From Thermomonas beijingensis (GTDB taxonomy: Bacteria; Pseudomonadota; Gammaproteobacteria; Xanthomonadales; Xanthomonadaceae): a stretch of DNA of 64,000 nt. Under the pieces are notes generated by a model. The model saw only the letters and a program-made list of their open reading frames with translations. It did no database searches and was not told where the DNA came from. The stretch lies in the NCBI RefSeq assembly GCF_020034655.1, contig NZ_JAIQDJ010000005.1, positions 62,001 through 126,000 of the forward strand, read 5' to 3'. The position numbers and the translations under genes were made by a program. This document shows, piece by piece, positions 27,401 through 38,819 of this stretch; position 1 is the stretch's first letter, and each line of letters begins with the position of its first letter.

Positions 27401-28048
27401 ATGCTGGAACTGATCAAAGCGGGCGGCTGGCCCATGATCCCACTATTACTGCTCACCGTAGTGGCATTGGCAATCGTGGTCGAGCGTTTTTGGAGCCTGC
27501 GGCGCGAGCGCATCCTGCCGCCAGGACTGGGTGAAGAGGTTCGTATCTGGGTGGCCAAAGGCAAGCCGCTGGAACAGGCGCATATCGACTCTTTGCGCTC
27601 CAATTCGCCACTTGGGGCCTTGCTGGCAGCACAGCTGGACGTGCGCCAGCGTGGTCGTGAGGTGATGCGTGAACGGGTCGAGGATGTGGGCCGGCATCTC
27701 GTGCATCGCATGGAGCGGTTTCTCAACTCGCTGGGCACCATTGCCGCAGCTGGCCCCTTGCTGGGCTTGTTCGGTACTGTGGTAGGCATGATTCAAATGT
27801 TTTTGGGCATCCTCGATCACGGCATCGGCGATGCCAATCAATTGGCCGGCGGCATCGGCAAAGCCTTGGTATGCACAGCCACTGGCATGATCGTGGCGAT
27901 CCCGGCACTCGCGTTCCATCGTTACTTCCGTGGCCGGATTGCCAGTTACATCGTGGAGATGGAGCACGAGGCAATGCGGCTGGGGGATGTGTTGGAAGGC
28001 AGTGCAAGCACTGCAACTGCTTCGGGTAATGCCCGCAAGAAGCAGTAA
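27401..28048 (+). CDS. exbB: MotA/TolQ/ExbB proton channel family protein
   Basis: A 215-residue protein with three transmembrane helices (about residues 10-30, 115-140 and 155-180). The family core lies in NSLGTIAAAGPLLGLFGTVVGMIQMF and GIGKALVCTATGMIVAIPALAFHR. With the ExbD-like protein encoded 11 bp later it should form a proton-driven stator complex. No tonB lies nearby, so whether it energises TonB-dependent transport or an envelope process linked to msbA/lpxK is open. AAGGA precedes the ATG. Confidence 0.9.
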   Translation: MLELIKAGGWPMIPLLLLTVVALAIVVERFWSLRRERILPPGLGEEVRIWVAKGKPLEQAHIDSLRSNSPLGALLAAQLDVRQRGREVMRERVEDVGRHLVHRMERFLNSLGTIAAAGPLLGLFGTVVGMIQMFLGILDHGIGDANQLAGGIGKALVCTATGMIVAIPALAFHRYFRGRIASYIVEMEHEAMRLGDVLEGSASTATASGNARKKQ

Positions 28049-28059
28049 GGGCAGGCCGC

Positions 28060-28497
28060 ATGCGCATCCGCGATTACCGCGACGACGACACGCCCGAGAT
28101 CAACTTGGTGCCGCTGATTGATGTGTTGTTGTGCCTGCTGATCTTCTTTGTGGTCACCACCACCTTCGATGCGCGCTCAGTGTTGAAACTGGAACTGCCG
28201 CGTGCCGATGGTCAACCCGCGCAGGCACAAGGGCAGCCGCTGTCGATCCTGATCAATGCACAGGGGCGCTACTTCGTGGGGGATCGCGAAGTATTGCGTA
28301 CCGATGTGGAGTCTCTGAAAGTGGCGTTGCGTGCAGTGGCCGGAGAAGATCGTGGCCGCACCGTGCTGATTCGTGCCGATGCGCGTACGCCGTGGCAGGC
28401 TGTGGTCACCACTTACGAAGCCTTGGGCCAATTGGGGTTCCACAAAATCGCCAATGCCACTGCGCCGGCACCGATGACGCAAGGGGCCGCCCCATGA
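28060..28497 (+). CDS. exbD: ExbD/TolR family biopolymer transport protein
   Basis: A 145-residue protein with a single N-terminal transmembrane helix containing the proton-carrying Asp (NLVPLIDVLLCLLIFFVVTT) and a periplasmic ExbD/TolR domain (LSILINAQGRYFVGDREV and on). It is the partner of the ExbB-type channel just upstream. The ATG of msbA overlaps its TGA by 4 bp. The exbBD-msbA-lpxK order is common in xanthomonads. Confidence 0.9.
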   Translation: MRIRDYRDDDTPEINLVPLIDVLLCLLIFFVVTTTFDARSVLKLELPRADGQPAQAQGQPLSILINAQGRYFVGDREVLRTDVESLKVALRAVAGEDRGRTVLIRADARTPWQAVVTTYEALGQLGFHKIANATAPAPMTQGAAP

Positions 28498-30245
28498 CCG
28501 ACGGCAATACGCCGTGGGCGATCTATCGCAGGTTGATGGGGTTCACGCGGCCCTATCGTGGCGTGCTGCTGGTGGCGATGGTGGGGATGTTACTGGAGGG
28601 CGCGGCGGCCGGCGCGTTCGGGTTATTGACCAAACCCATGGTTGACGAGACCTTCGTCGCCCGGAATCAGGAATTCAGCTTGTTGATGCCGCTGGCCATC
28701 GTTGGCATCTTCGTGGTGCGCGGTGTGGCGGGGTATCTCAGCGACCTGTTCATGGCCAAGGCCGGGCGCGGCATTGCGCGCGATATGCGGGTGGGCGCAA
28801 TGGCCAAGTATCTGCGTTTGCCGGGTCTGCGGTTTGATTCCGAACCGGTGCCCTCGATGCTGGTGCGCCTAGGCTCGGATAGCGATCAAGTGGCGCAGGC
28901 GGCGATTGATTCGGCCAAGGTCATGCTGCAACAATCCTTGCAGGTGATTTCGATGCTGGCGGTGATGCTGTACGCCAGTTGGCGGGTCACGTTCGTGGTG
29001 TTGTTACTCGCACCGGCGATTGCATGGTTGATGGATAAGGTGGGCAAGCGCTATCGGCGCTTCGGCCATCGCGTACAGGAAAGTGCCACCGAGTTAATGC
29101 TGGCCGCCGATCAAGCCTTGTCGAACCAACAGGAAGTCAAGGTGTATGGCGCACAGGCCGTCGAAATGCAGCGCTATTCCAGTTTGGCCAATGAATATCT
29201 GCGGCTGAATCTGAAAGTGGAAGCCACCCGCAGTATCTCGTCGGCGGTGGTGCAATTGACTGGTGCAGTCGGGTTGGCCTTGATGTTGTTCTTTGCCGGT
29301 CGTGAGGCGATGGAAGGGCGACTGACTGCGGGCGGCTTTGTGCAGTTGATGCTGGCGATGATGGCGATTATCCCTGCGCTGAAACAGCTGACCAATGTGC
29401 AGGGTATGCTTCAGCGCGGCATTGTTTCGGCCGATCGCCTGTTTGCAGTGCTGGATGCCGAAGACGAACCCGATAGTGGCCAGCGCCCATTGCAACGCAC
29501 GCAGGGTGTGCTGGAGTTTCGCGCAGTGCAGGCGCGTTACCCTGGGCAGACCCAGGCGGCGTTATCCAGGATCAGCTTCATTGCGCGCCCCGGCACCGTT
29601 ACCGCGATCGTGGGACGCTCTGGCAGCGGTAAATCGACACTGGTCAAACTGATTCCGCGTTTTTACGAACCTGAAAGCGGACAGATTTTGCTGGATGGTC
29701 ACGCCCTCAACGACTACCCATTGGCTGCCCTGCGCCGACAAGTGGCGATGGTGGGGCAACAAGTCATGTTGTTTGATGGCAGCGTGGTGCGAAATGTGGC
29801 GTATGGCGAACTGCAACAAGCTGATGCCGATGCGGTGGCGCGAGCGTTGCGGGCGGCCAATGCGATGGAGTTTGTGAACCAGTTGCCGGAAGGTGTGGAC
29901 ACCCATATCGGCGCCAAGGGCGGTAAGTTGTCGGGCGGCCAACGCCAGCGCCTGGCAATTGCGCGGGCGATGTTGAAAGATGCACCGATCCTGATTCTGG
30001 ATGAGGCCACCGCTGCACTCGACAATGAGTCCGAGCGCTTGGTGCAGGAGGCTTTGGCTACGTTGATTCCAGACCGCACCACCTTGGTCATCGCCCATCG
30101 TCTGTCCACCGTTGAGCATGCCGATCAAGTGCTGGTGCTGGATGAAGGCCGGTTGGTCGAGCAAGGCACGCATGTTGAGCTGCTGGCGCGAGGCGGTTTG
30201 TATGCGCATCTGCATGCCATGCAATTTAGGGAAGCCGGCACTTGA
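28494..30245 (+). CDS. msbA: Lipid A export ABC transporter MsbA
   Basis: A 583-residue half-transporter. It has six transmembrane helices (residues about 20-320) and an ABC domain with Walker [10 protein letters not shown], signature [14 protein letters not shown] and Walker [14 protein letters not shown] homodimer flips lipid A-core from the inner to the outer leaflet of the inner membrane. The start at 28494 overlaps the exbD stop (ATGA), and lpxK follows with a TTGA overlap, so lipid A phosphorylation and export are co-translated. Confidence 0.93.
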   Translation: MTDGNTPWAIYRRLMGFTRPYRGVLLVAMVGMLLEGAAAGAFGLLTKPMVDETFVARNQEFSLLMPLAIVGIFVVRGVAGYLSDLFMAKAGRGIARDMRVGAMAKYLRLPGLRFDSEPVPSMLVRLGSDSDQVAQAAIDSAKVMLQQSLQVISMLAVMLYASWRVTFVVLLLAPAIAWLMDKVGKRYRRFGHRVQESATELMLAADQALSNQQEVKVYGAQAVEMQRYSSLANEYLRLNLKVEATRSISSAVVQLTGAVGLALMLFFAGREAMEGRLTAGGFVQLMLAMMAIIPALKQLTNVQGMLQRGIVSADRLFAVLDAEDEPDSGQRPLQRTQGVLEFRAVQARYPGQTQAALSRISFIARPGTVTAIVGRSGSGKSTLVKLIPRFYEPESGQILLDGHALNDYPLAALRRQVAMVGQQVMLFDGSVVRNVAYGELQQADADAVARALRAANAMEFVNQLPEGVDTHIGAKGGKLSGGQRQRLAIARAMLKDAPILILDEATAALDNESERLVQEALATLIPDRTTLVIAHRLSTVEHADQVLVLDEGRLVEQGTHVELLARGGLYAHLHAMQFREAGT

Positions 30246-31246
30246 GCGTTGCGTGGCTGCCGCAGACGCCTGCTTGGTGGTTCGATGGGAGTACGCCACC
30301 GTGGTGGGCACGCATTGCATCGACAGGGTATGCGGGGCTAATCGCCCTGCGCCGCAGCGCCTATCGGCGTGGATTGCTGCGTCAATATCACCCCGGTGTG
30401 CCAGTCATTGTGGTGGGCAATATCGTTGCCGGCGGTAGCGGGAAAACACCACTAGTGTTGGCTGTGATTGAGCGATTGCGTGCGGCGGGTTACACGCCCG
30501 GCGTGGCCAGTCGTGGCTACGGGCGCAACGATGCACGCACACCGCGCTGGGTGGATGTGGGCATGGATGCTGCGTTATGTGGCGATGAGCCATTGCTGAT
30601 CGCCGGCATCAGTGGCGCGAAAGTTCGCGTTGATCGTGATCGCGTGGCCGCGGCTCAAGCCTTGCGCGAGGTGGGTTGCGATGTGGTGGTTTGCGATGAT
30701 GGTTTGCAGCACTACCGGTTGGCACGCGACATCGAAATTGAAGTGCAAGACCAACGCCGCCACTACGGCAATGGCCGCCTGCTGCCGGCCGGGCCGTTGC
30801 GCGAACCCATCGAACGTGCCGCCGATTGTGAATTTCGCGTGTTGAATTTTGGTGCAGTCCCACACCCGGTGGCTTGCGAGACCACGGAATGGCCAATGCG
30901 GTTGAAGATCGGCGTGGTAAGGCCATTGCACACTGGGGCGCGGCTATCCATGGAGGCCTTTCGTGACCAGCGCGTGCACGCTGTGGCCGGAATCGGTGAG
31001 CCCGAGCGCTTTTTCTCGATGTTGCGCGAAGCCGGCATTGGTGTAGTGCCACACGCGTTTCCAGACCATCATGCCTATACGCCGGAAGACTTCAGTTTTG
31101 GCAGCCAACTGCACATCTTGATGACCGAAAAAGACGCAGTGAAGTGCGCCAGTTTTGCCCTGCCGTCCGCATGGGTCGTGCCGATTTCCGCACAGTTGCC
31201 GGAGTCGTTCTGGAGCGCGTTGCTGAGTCGTTTGCCGCATCGTTGA
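30242..31246 (+). CDS. lpxK: Tetraacyldisaccharide 4'-kinase LpxK
   Basis: A 334-residue inner-membrane-associated kinase that adds the 4'-phosphate to the lipid A precursor. The P-loop [16 protein letters not shown] lies near residue 60, followed by ASRGYGR and [19 protein letters not shown]. The start is TTG at 30242, overlapping the msbA TGA (TTGA); no in-frame ATG or GTG fits better. The next 200 bp hold no gene I can support, and upp comes from the other strand. Confidence 0.92.
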   Translation: MSVAWLPQTPAWWFDGSTPPWWARIASTGYAGLIALRRSAYRRGLLRQYHPGVPVIVVGNIVAGGSGKTPLVLAVIERLRAAGYTPGVASRGYGRNDARTPRWVDVGMDAALCGDEPLLIAGISGAKVRVDRDRVAAAQALREVGCDVVVCDDGLQHYRLARDIEIEVQDQRRHYGNGRLLPAGPLREPIERAADCEFRVLNFGAVPHPVACETTEWPMRLKIGVVRPLHTGARLSMEAFRDQRVHAVAGIGEPERFFSMLREAGIGVVPHAFPDHHAYTPEDFSFGSQLHILMTEKDAVKCASFALPSAWVVPISAQLPESFWSALLSRLPHR

Positions 31247-31449
31247 CAACCAGGCACATAACGCAAGTCACCCGGTATTTCCAGGTGGCCTGGTATGTTC
31301 CCGAGAAAATGCGCGACGGGCATTTCGTCATTTGCAATGGAACGAAGTCCTGCACGCGCCTCTCGGTGGACAGGGCGGGGTTGCGCAAAGATCGGCTGCC
31401 TGTGCCAGAACCTGTCAATCGAGCGCACTATCTGGATAGCGCGGCCTTC

Positions 31450-32082
31450 TCAATCCACCGGCGTTCCGAACAAACGGTCGCCGGCATCACCCAGCCCTGG
31501 GTGGATGTAGGCGTTTTCGTCCAGGCGCTCGTCGATCGCCGCGACATACACCTCAATCTCGGGATGCGCGGCCTCCAATGCGCGCAAGCCTTCCGGTGCG
31601 GCGACCAAAAAGATGCATTTGATGCGCCGGCAACCGGCGTTTTTCAGGAGTTGAATTGCAGCAATCGCGCTGCCGCCGGTGGCCAGCATCGGGTCGATCA
31701 ACAGGGCTGTGCGCTGTTCCATGCGGTCAGCCAGTCGCTGGTAATAGCCTTCCGGTTGATGCGTGGCTTCGTTGCGGCGCAGGCCGACCACGCTCACCGG
31801 CGCGGCTGGCAGCAGGGCTTGCACACCGGGCAGAAAACCTAGCCCAGCACGCAAAATAGGGACGAGGGTCAGGTCTTCGCCGCGCACATGATCCACCTGC
31901 AATGGCCCGGCCCAAGTGTCCACGCGGATGGCTTGGGTGGGCAGGTCACGGGTGGCTTCGAACGCCAGCAAGGCGGCGATTTCACCGGCGAACTGCCGGA
32001 AATGCACAGGATCGGTGCTGATGTCGCGCAGCTTGCCAAGTTTGTGACGCACCAGCGGGTGGTCGACTTCGACAATTTTCAT
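31450..32082 (-). CDS. upp: Uracil phosphoribosyltransferase
   Basis: A 210-residue enzyme that converts uracil and PRPP to UMP in pyrimidine salvage. Motifs are [17 protein letters not shown], the PRPP-binding [21 protein letters not shown] and the C-terminal [16 protein letters not shown] that binds uracil. The ATG at 32082 ([16 protein letters not shown]) is the classical N-terminus. It lies behind the terminator of the aminotransferase gene, so it should have its own promoter. It converges on lpxK, with a 203-bp stretch between. Confidence 0.95.
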   Translation of the reverse strand: MKIVEVDHPLVRHKLGKLRDISTDPVHFRQFAGEIAALLAFEATRDLPTQAIRVDTWAGPLQVDHVRGEDLTLVPILRAGLGFLPGVQALLPAAPVSVVGLRRNEATHQPEGYYQRLADRMEQRTALLIDPMLATGGSAIAAIQLLKNAGCRRIKCIFLVAAPEGLRALEAAHPEIEVYVAAIDERLDENAYIHPGLGDAGDRLFGTPVD

Positions 32083-32126
32083 GCGGCGGCTCTCCAAACG
32101 GTCAGTCTCCAAACGGAAACCGGATG

Positions 32127-32154
32127 AAAACGGGGCGACCACTGGCCGCCCCGT
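32127..32154 (-). terminator. Rho-independent terminator of the aminotransferase gene
   Basis: Read on the minus strand, ACGGGGCG and CGCCCCGT form a perfect 8-bp stem around a 9-nt loop, followed by TTT. It lies 26 bp after the aminotransferase stop codon and 45 bp before the upp start. Confidence 0.75.
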
Positions 32155-32180
32155 ATTGATGCGTCAATTGCAAGGCAGCG

Positions 32181-33662
32181 TCAAGCAGCTGCGCGAGGGC
32201 CTTCCAGAATGGCGCGTTTGACCATTGCCACGATCAGCTTGAGTTCGGCTTCGCTGATTGCAAATTGCGGGGTGAAGCGCAGCGAGTTTTCGCCGCCGTG
32301 GATCACCCCGATGCCGTGCTCGCGCATCCATTCCTCGGTGGACCCTGCGCCATAGCCCTTGAACTGCTTGGTCAGCTCGCAGGAGAACAACAGGCCGGTG
32401 CCTTGCACCTTGGTGATCGGGCCATTCAATTCGGCTTTCAGTGCTTCCAGCAGTCCCAGTGCTTGCTTGCCGCGCTGCTGGATATTGCTGCGCAGCTCGG
32501 CGGTCAGTGAACCCAGCACGCTGCAGGCCACGTCCAATGCACGCGGATTGGCGGTCATGGTGTTGCCATACAGGCCGCGCTTGTAAAGCTCAGCGGTGGC
32601 GGCGGTGACGGCCAGCACCGACAGCGGATATTGGCCAGCGTTGAGCGCCTTGGAATAGGTTTCCATGTCCGGCACTTGGGCGTGTTCGAAGCCGGGGTAA
32701 TCGACAATCGACAGATATCCGGTGGCGCGCAGTCCGGCCTGAATGGAGTCCACCAGCAGCAGGCTGCCATGCGCGGCAGTGAGCTCGCGGGCAAGGTTGT
32801 AAAACGCCACCGGCACGCTGCGACCGGGGTCGCCTTCGCCCATCACCGGTTCCAGGAACATCGCCTCGATAAACCAGCCGTTGACGTCGGCTTCGGCAAA
32901 CACTTTGCGCAGGGCATTGGTGTCGTACGGTGCTACCGTAAGTACCGAGTCTTCGCCGCGGTAGCTGGCCAGATATTGCGAATACGTTTTGCGGCTGGAG
33001 TCGGAATACAGCGCCGGGCGTTCGGTGCGGCCGTGGAACGCGCCTTTCACCACCAAGCGTTTGATGGTCTTGCCGGCATGGCGTGCGCCCGGGTCGGTCA
33101 TGCTCTTGGCATTGGCATCGACAATGCGCGAGGCCAGCGACACCGATTCGGAACCGGAGTTCAAGCACATGAAGGCGGTGTACGGGCAGCCGCCACGGGT
33201 CTGGCCGATTTCCTTGCGCATGGCATTGGCAAACCGCAGCTGCGAGACATGCGGGGTCATGATGTTGGCCATCGTCTGCGGCTTGGTCATCGCGTCGATC
33301 ACCACCTGCGGCGTGTGGCCCAGACCCAGCATGCCGTAGCCACCGGTGTCGTACAGCACCGCGCCTTTCAAGGTGACGATCCACGGCCCGCGTGCAGCCA
33401 GCGCGACATACGGGTTGGCAGCATCGGCGGCATAAAAATTGATGAAGCCGGCCTGCACTTGCTGCGCCTGCGCGTTCTCGTCCAGATCCAGCAGTGCGGG
33501 GAATTCGGCGCGAATACTGGCGTACTCTGCGGCGGCGGCCACTGCGGCTTCGGTTAGCTGTGGGTCACGGCCGGCGAAGTCGAGCAAGGTGGCATCGTCC
33601 AAGCCGGTGGTGCGGGCGTGGCCGTGCGTGCGCAGGGGGGCGAGGGTGTCGAGCAGGCTCAT
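32181..33662 (-). CDS. Class III PLP-dependent aminotransferase (lysine aminotransferase-like)
   Basis: A 493-residue fold-type I aminotransferase of class III. Lys338, in DMETYSKALNAGQYPLS, is the expected PLP lysine. CLNSGSESVSLASRI, KGAFHGRTERPALYSD and LLLVDSIQAGLRATGYLS match the phosphate-binding and Asp-containing segments. The usual DE after the V of class III enzymes is replaced by DSIQAG, a pattern I associate with lysine 6-aminotransferase-like and related groups; the exact substrate is uncertain. GGAG 7 bp before ATG 33662 sets the start. A divergent Lrp/AsnC gene begins 138 bp away and probably controls it. Confidence 0.8.
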   Translation of the reverse strand: MSLLDTLAPLRTHGHARTTGLDDATLLDFAGRDPQLTEAAVAAAAEYASIRAEFPALLDLDENAQAQQVQAGFINFYAADAANPYVALAARGPWIVTLKGAVLYDTGGYGMLGLGHTPQVVIDAMTKPQTMANIMTPHVSQLRFANAMRKEIGQTRGGCPYTAFMCLNSGSESVSLASRIVDANAKSMTDPGARHAGKTIKRLVVKGAFHGRTERPALYSDSSRKTYSQYLASYRGEDSVLTVAPYDTNALRKVFAEADVNGWFIEAMFLEPVMGEGDPGRSVPVAFYNLARELTAAHGSLLLVDSIQAGLRATGYLSIVDYPGFEHAQVPDMETYSKALNAGQYPLSVLAVTAATAELYKRGLYGNTMTANPRALDVACSVLGSLTAELRSNIQQRGKQALGLLEALKAELNGPITKVQGTGLLFSCELTKQFKGYGAGSTEEWMREHGIGVIHGGENSLRFTPQFAISEAELKLIVAMVKRAILEGPRAAA

Positions 33663-33764
33663 TGGGGTCTCCATCGGGGCGCAATGGTCGGAAACAGCAG
33701 CGCCAAAGCTCACATTATGGGAGGTTCCATGTCATTCGGTAGGGTGAAATCGACTTGAATGACG

Positions 33765-33784
33765 GGCATTTTGGGCAAAATGCC
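33765..33784. promoter_or_regulatory. Inverted repeat between aminotransferase and lrp-type gene
   Basis: GGCATTTT-GGGC-AAAATGCC is a perfect 8-bp inverted repeat around a 4-bp spacer, centred 26 bp upstream of the Lrp-type start and about 112 bp from the aminotransferase start. It is a likely operator for the adjacent regulator, by position and symmetry. Confidence 0.5.
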
Positions 33785-33800
33785 GGTATGATTTTGCGAT

Positions 33801-34232
33801 ATGAGAATATCCGCTGCCGACGAACAATTATTGTCCCTGCTGCGTGAGGATGCCCGTGCCGCCACCGCCGATATTGCCCGGCGTTTGGGGCTGTCGCGCA
33901 CCACGGTGCAAAACCGGATTGCCAGATTGGAGCAGTCTGGCGTCATTCGTGGCTATACGGTGCGCATCGACGATGAATTGGAGCGCAGCCGCATTCGCGC
34001 CCACATCATGATCACCCTGCGCCCCAAGCAAATGATGGCGGTGGTGAAAGCGTTGCAAGCCATGCACGAGGTGCGGGTGCTGTATTCGGTCAGTGGCGGG
34101 CATGACCTGATCGCGCTGGCCGTGACCTCCAGCGTGGGCGAAATGGACGTGTTGACCGACCGCATCGGCGCGATCGACGGGGTGGAGCGCACCAACAGCT
34201 CGATCATCTTGTCCACCAAGTTCGAACGCTGA
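33801..34232 (+). CDS. Lrp/AsnC-family transcriptional regulator
   Basis: A 143-residue Lrp/AsnC regulator with an N-terminal HTH (RISAADEQLLSLLREDARAATADIARRLGLSRTTVQNRIARLE) and a RAM domain (about residues 65-135: VRVLYSVSGGHDLIALAV). It is divergent from the class III aminotransferase, and an 8-4-8 inverted repeat precedes it, so autoregulation and control of the aminotransferase are likely. It is unrelated in detail to the Lrp-type protein encoded at 3459, which has a different N-terminus and ligand-domain sequence. Confidence 0.9.
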   Translation: MRISAADEQLLSLLREDARAATADIARRLGLSRTTVQNRIARLEQSGVIRGYTVRIDDELERSRIRAHIMITLRPKQMMAVVKALQAMHEVRVLYSVSGGHDLIALAVTSSVGEMDVLTDRIGAIDGVERTNSSIILSTKFER

Positions 34233-34286
34233 AGCAGGCATTGGCGCAGACTACAATAAGCGGTTCCCTTGCCGCTGCGAATTGCC

Positions 34287-36451
<2,165 letters not shown>

Positions 36452-36494
36452 ACCCCGCACTTTTCCTGCTTGCAGGGAGTGGCAGGGCGGGACA

Positions 36495-36503
36495 TGGCAT
36501 AAT
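36495..36503 (+). promoter_or_regulatory. Possible extended -10 promoter of yajC-secDF
   Basis: TGGCATAAT fits the extended -10 pattern TGnTATAAT with one mismatch and lies 51 bp before the yajC ATG. No -35 hexamer stands at the usual distance, as is common for extended -10 promoters. Confidence 0.35.
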
Positions 36504-36553
36504 TCCCGGCTGGCCTCAGGCCCGCCTCTTTGTTTGACTGACTCGGATACGTA

Positions 36554-36898
36554 ATGAACCCGCTTGATTTCCTGATTCCCGTTGCCCATGCCCAAACCGC
36601 TGCACCTGCTGCTGCGTCGGGTGGCATGCTGTCCACCCTGTTGTTCCCGGTCATTCTGATCGCGATCATGTATTTTTTGATGATCCGTCCGCAGATGAAG
36701 CGGCAGAAAGAACACCGGGCGATGTTGGACAAGCTGGCCAAGGGCGATGAAGTCATCACCAGCGGTGGCGTTGCCGGTACCGTGGTGGGCATTGGTGAAA
36801 ATTTCATCAGTGTGGAAGTGGCCAGCGGCGTGCAGTTGAAGCTGCAACGCGGTGCCATCACCAGCGTGCTGCCCAAGGGCACGTTGAAGTCGGCCTGA
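36554..36898 (+). CDS. yajC: Preprotein translocase subunit YajC
   Basis: A 114-residue protein with one transmembrane helix (about residues 28-48: LLFPVILIAIMYFLMIRPQMKRQ) and a cytoplasmic domain with GDEVITSGGVAGTVVGI. It joins SecDF to the SecYEG channel in E. coli. It is followed by secD after 61 bp and precedes it in most gammaproteobacteria. Confidence 0.95.
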   Translation: MNPLDFLIPVAHAQTAAPAAASGGMLSTLLFPVILIAIMYFLMIRPQMKRQKEHRAMLDKLAKGDEVITSGGVAGTVVGIGENFISVEVASGVQLKLQRGAITSVLPKGTLKSA

Positions 36899-36959
36899 TT
36901 CAATCTCCATCCGATTCACCAAGACCTGACGCCCTAGTGGCGTCTAGCAGGATCCTGCA

Positions 36960-38801
36960 ATGCTTGAATTCCCGCGCTGGAAATATGTCCTCATCTTCCT
37001 GATTTTGGCGGTCAGCGTGTTGTATGCGCTGCCCAATAAATACCAGAAGGACCCCTCCATCCAGATTACCGCCAACCGTGGCGCGCAGCTTGACGCCGCA
37101 TTGACGTCCAAGGTGGTGGCGATGCTGGATAGTGCCCACCTCAAACCCAAGGCCATCGCCAAAGAGGGCGACAACTTGGTGGTGCGAATGGCGTCGCTGG
37201 ATGATCAGACCCGCGCCAATGATTTGATCCGCGAACAAGTGGGTGAGAACTACACGGTGGCGCTGAATCTGGCCTCCACCGTGCCGACATGGCTGACCAA
37301 ACTGGGCGGCAAGCCCATGGTGCTGGGCTTGGACTTGGTGGGCGGCGTGCACTTTGCGATGCAGGTAGACAAGAAGGCGGCCGTCGACAAGCGCTTTGAC
37401 GCATTTGCCGATGACATCCGTACCAGCTTGCGCGATGCGCGGGTGGCTTATCGCTCGGTGGAGCGTAATGGCAGCAGCACGCTGCGCGTGGTGCTCAATA
37501 GCCCGGGTGATATCGACAAAGCCCACGCGGCCCTCGCCAAGGCGCAGTCCACACTGACCTTTACCGATGATGCCGCGGGTATTTTGGCCACCGTGCCGCA
37601 GGCGGAAATGCAGCAAATCGCTTCCAGCGCGATCGAGCAAAACCTGACCACCTTGCGCAATCGCGTCAACGAACTCGGTGTGGCTGAACCCATTATCCAG
37701 CGTCAGGGCGAAGATCGCATCGTGGTCGAATTGCCCGGCGTGCAGGACACCGCCGAAGCCAAACGCATGATTGGTGCCACCGCCACCTTGGAATATCGCG
37801 CGGTGGTGGATGGCAATGCAGGGGAGGCCGAGCAAAGTGGCCGCATCCCGCCGGAAGCCAAGCTTTATCATGACCGCGCTGGTCGCCCGGTGCTGCTGAA
37901 CAAGCGCGTCATCGCCACCGGTGACCAAATGGTGACCGCCAGCGCCAGCACCGATCAGAACGGCATGCCTGCGGTGAGCGTGACCTTGAACGGCGTGGGT
38001 GGGCAGCGCATGTTCGACTTCACCAGCGGCAATGTGGGCAAGCCGATGGCGGTGGTGTACACCGAGCGCATTCCGCAAGTGACGATGGTCGATGGCAAGG
38101 AAGTGCGCAGCTTCAAGGTCAAGGAAGAAGTGATTTCGGTGGCCAACATCAGTGGCGTGTTTGGCAAGCAATTCCAGACCACCGGATTGGAACGCACCGA
38201 GGCCGATAACCTGTCCAAGCTGTTGCGTGCCGGTTCGCTGGCCGCGCCGATGGACTTTGTCGAGGAGTACGTGATTGGCCCCAGCCTGGGTGCCGAAAAC
38301 GTGGCACGCGGGATCAAGGCGGTGGTGTTCTCATTCCTGTTCACGCTGGTGTTCTTCGGCATTTACTACCGCATGTTTGGTTTGATCACATCGGTGGCGT
38401 TGTTGTTCAACCTGCTGATCGTGGTGGCGGTGATGTCGATGTTTGGTGCCACCATGACCCTGCCCGGGTTTGCCGGGTTGGCGTTGTCGGTGGGTTTGTC
38501 GGTGGACGCCAACGTGCTGATCAACGAGCGGATCCGCGAAGAATTGCGTTTGGGCTTGCCGCCTAAATCGGCGATTGCCGAAGGTTACGAACGCGCATCG
38601 CACACCATCATGGACGCCAACTTGACCGGCTTGATCGTCGGTGTGGCGCTGTATGCGTTCGGTACCGGGCCGCTGAAGGGCTTCGCCCTGACCATGATCA
38701 TCGGCATCTTCGCCTCGATGTTCACCGCAATTACCGTGTCGCGTGCACTGGCCAGTTTGATCTACGGCCGTCGCAAGAAGCTCACCTCCGTGGCGATCTG
38801 A
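36960..38801 (+). CDS. secD: Protein translocase subunit SecD
   Basis: A 613-residue inner-membrane protein with an N-terminal helix, a large periplasmic P1 domain and six transmembrane helices in total. LGLDLVGGVHFAMQV, LRNRVNELGVAEPIIQRQG, and the Asp-containing GLSVDANVLINERIREEL that relays protons are clear. With SecF it uses proton flow to pull exported proteins through SecYEG. secF begins 18 bp later. Confidence 0.96.
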   Translation: MLEFPRWKYVLIFLILAVSVLYALPNKYQKDPSIQITANRGAQLDAALTSKVVAMLDSAHLKPKAIAKEGDNLVVRMASLDDQTRANDLIREQVGENYTVALNLASTVPTWLTKLGGKPMVLGLDLVGGVHFAMQVDKKAAVDKRFDAFADDIRTSLRDARVAYRSVERNGSSTLRVVLNSPGDIDKAHAALAKAQSTLTFTDDAAGILATVPQAEMQQIASSAIEQNLTTLRNRVNELGVAEPIIQRQGEDRIVVELPGVQDTAEAKRMIGATATLEYRAVVDGNAGEAEQSGRIPPEAKLYHDRAGRPVLLNKRVIATGDQMVTASASTDQNGMPAVSVTLNGVGGQRMFDFTSGNVGKPMAVVYTERIPQVTMVDGKEVRSFKVKEEVISVANISGVFGKQFQTTGLERTEADNLSKLLRAGSLAAPMDFVEEYVIGPSLGAENVARGIKAVVFSFLFTLVFFGIYYRMFGLITSVALLFNLLIVVAVMSMFGATMTLPGFAGLALSVGLSVDANVLINERIREELRLGLPPKSAIAEGYERASHTIMDANLTGLIVGVALYAFGTGPLKGFALTMIIGIFASMFTAITVSRALASLIYGRRKKLTSVAI

Positions 38802-38819
38802 CCGGGAAGGAATGACCGA

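Noticed and set aside
31295-31510. Short plus-strand frames between lpxK and upp that could be a Trm112-like or kdsB remnant
   Set aside because: Neither the Trm112 cysteine/CP pattern nor KdsB motifs are present, and the frames run into the antisense of upp.
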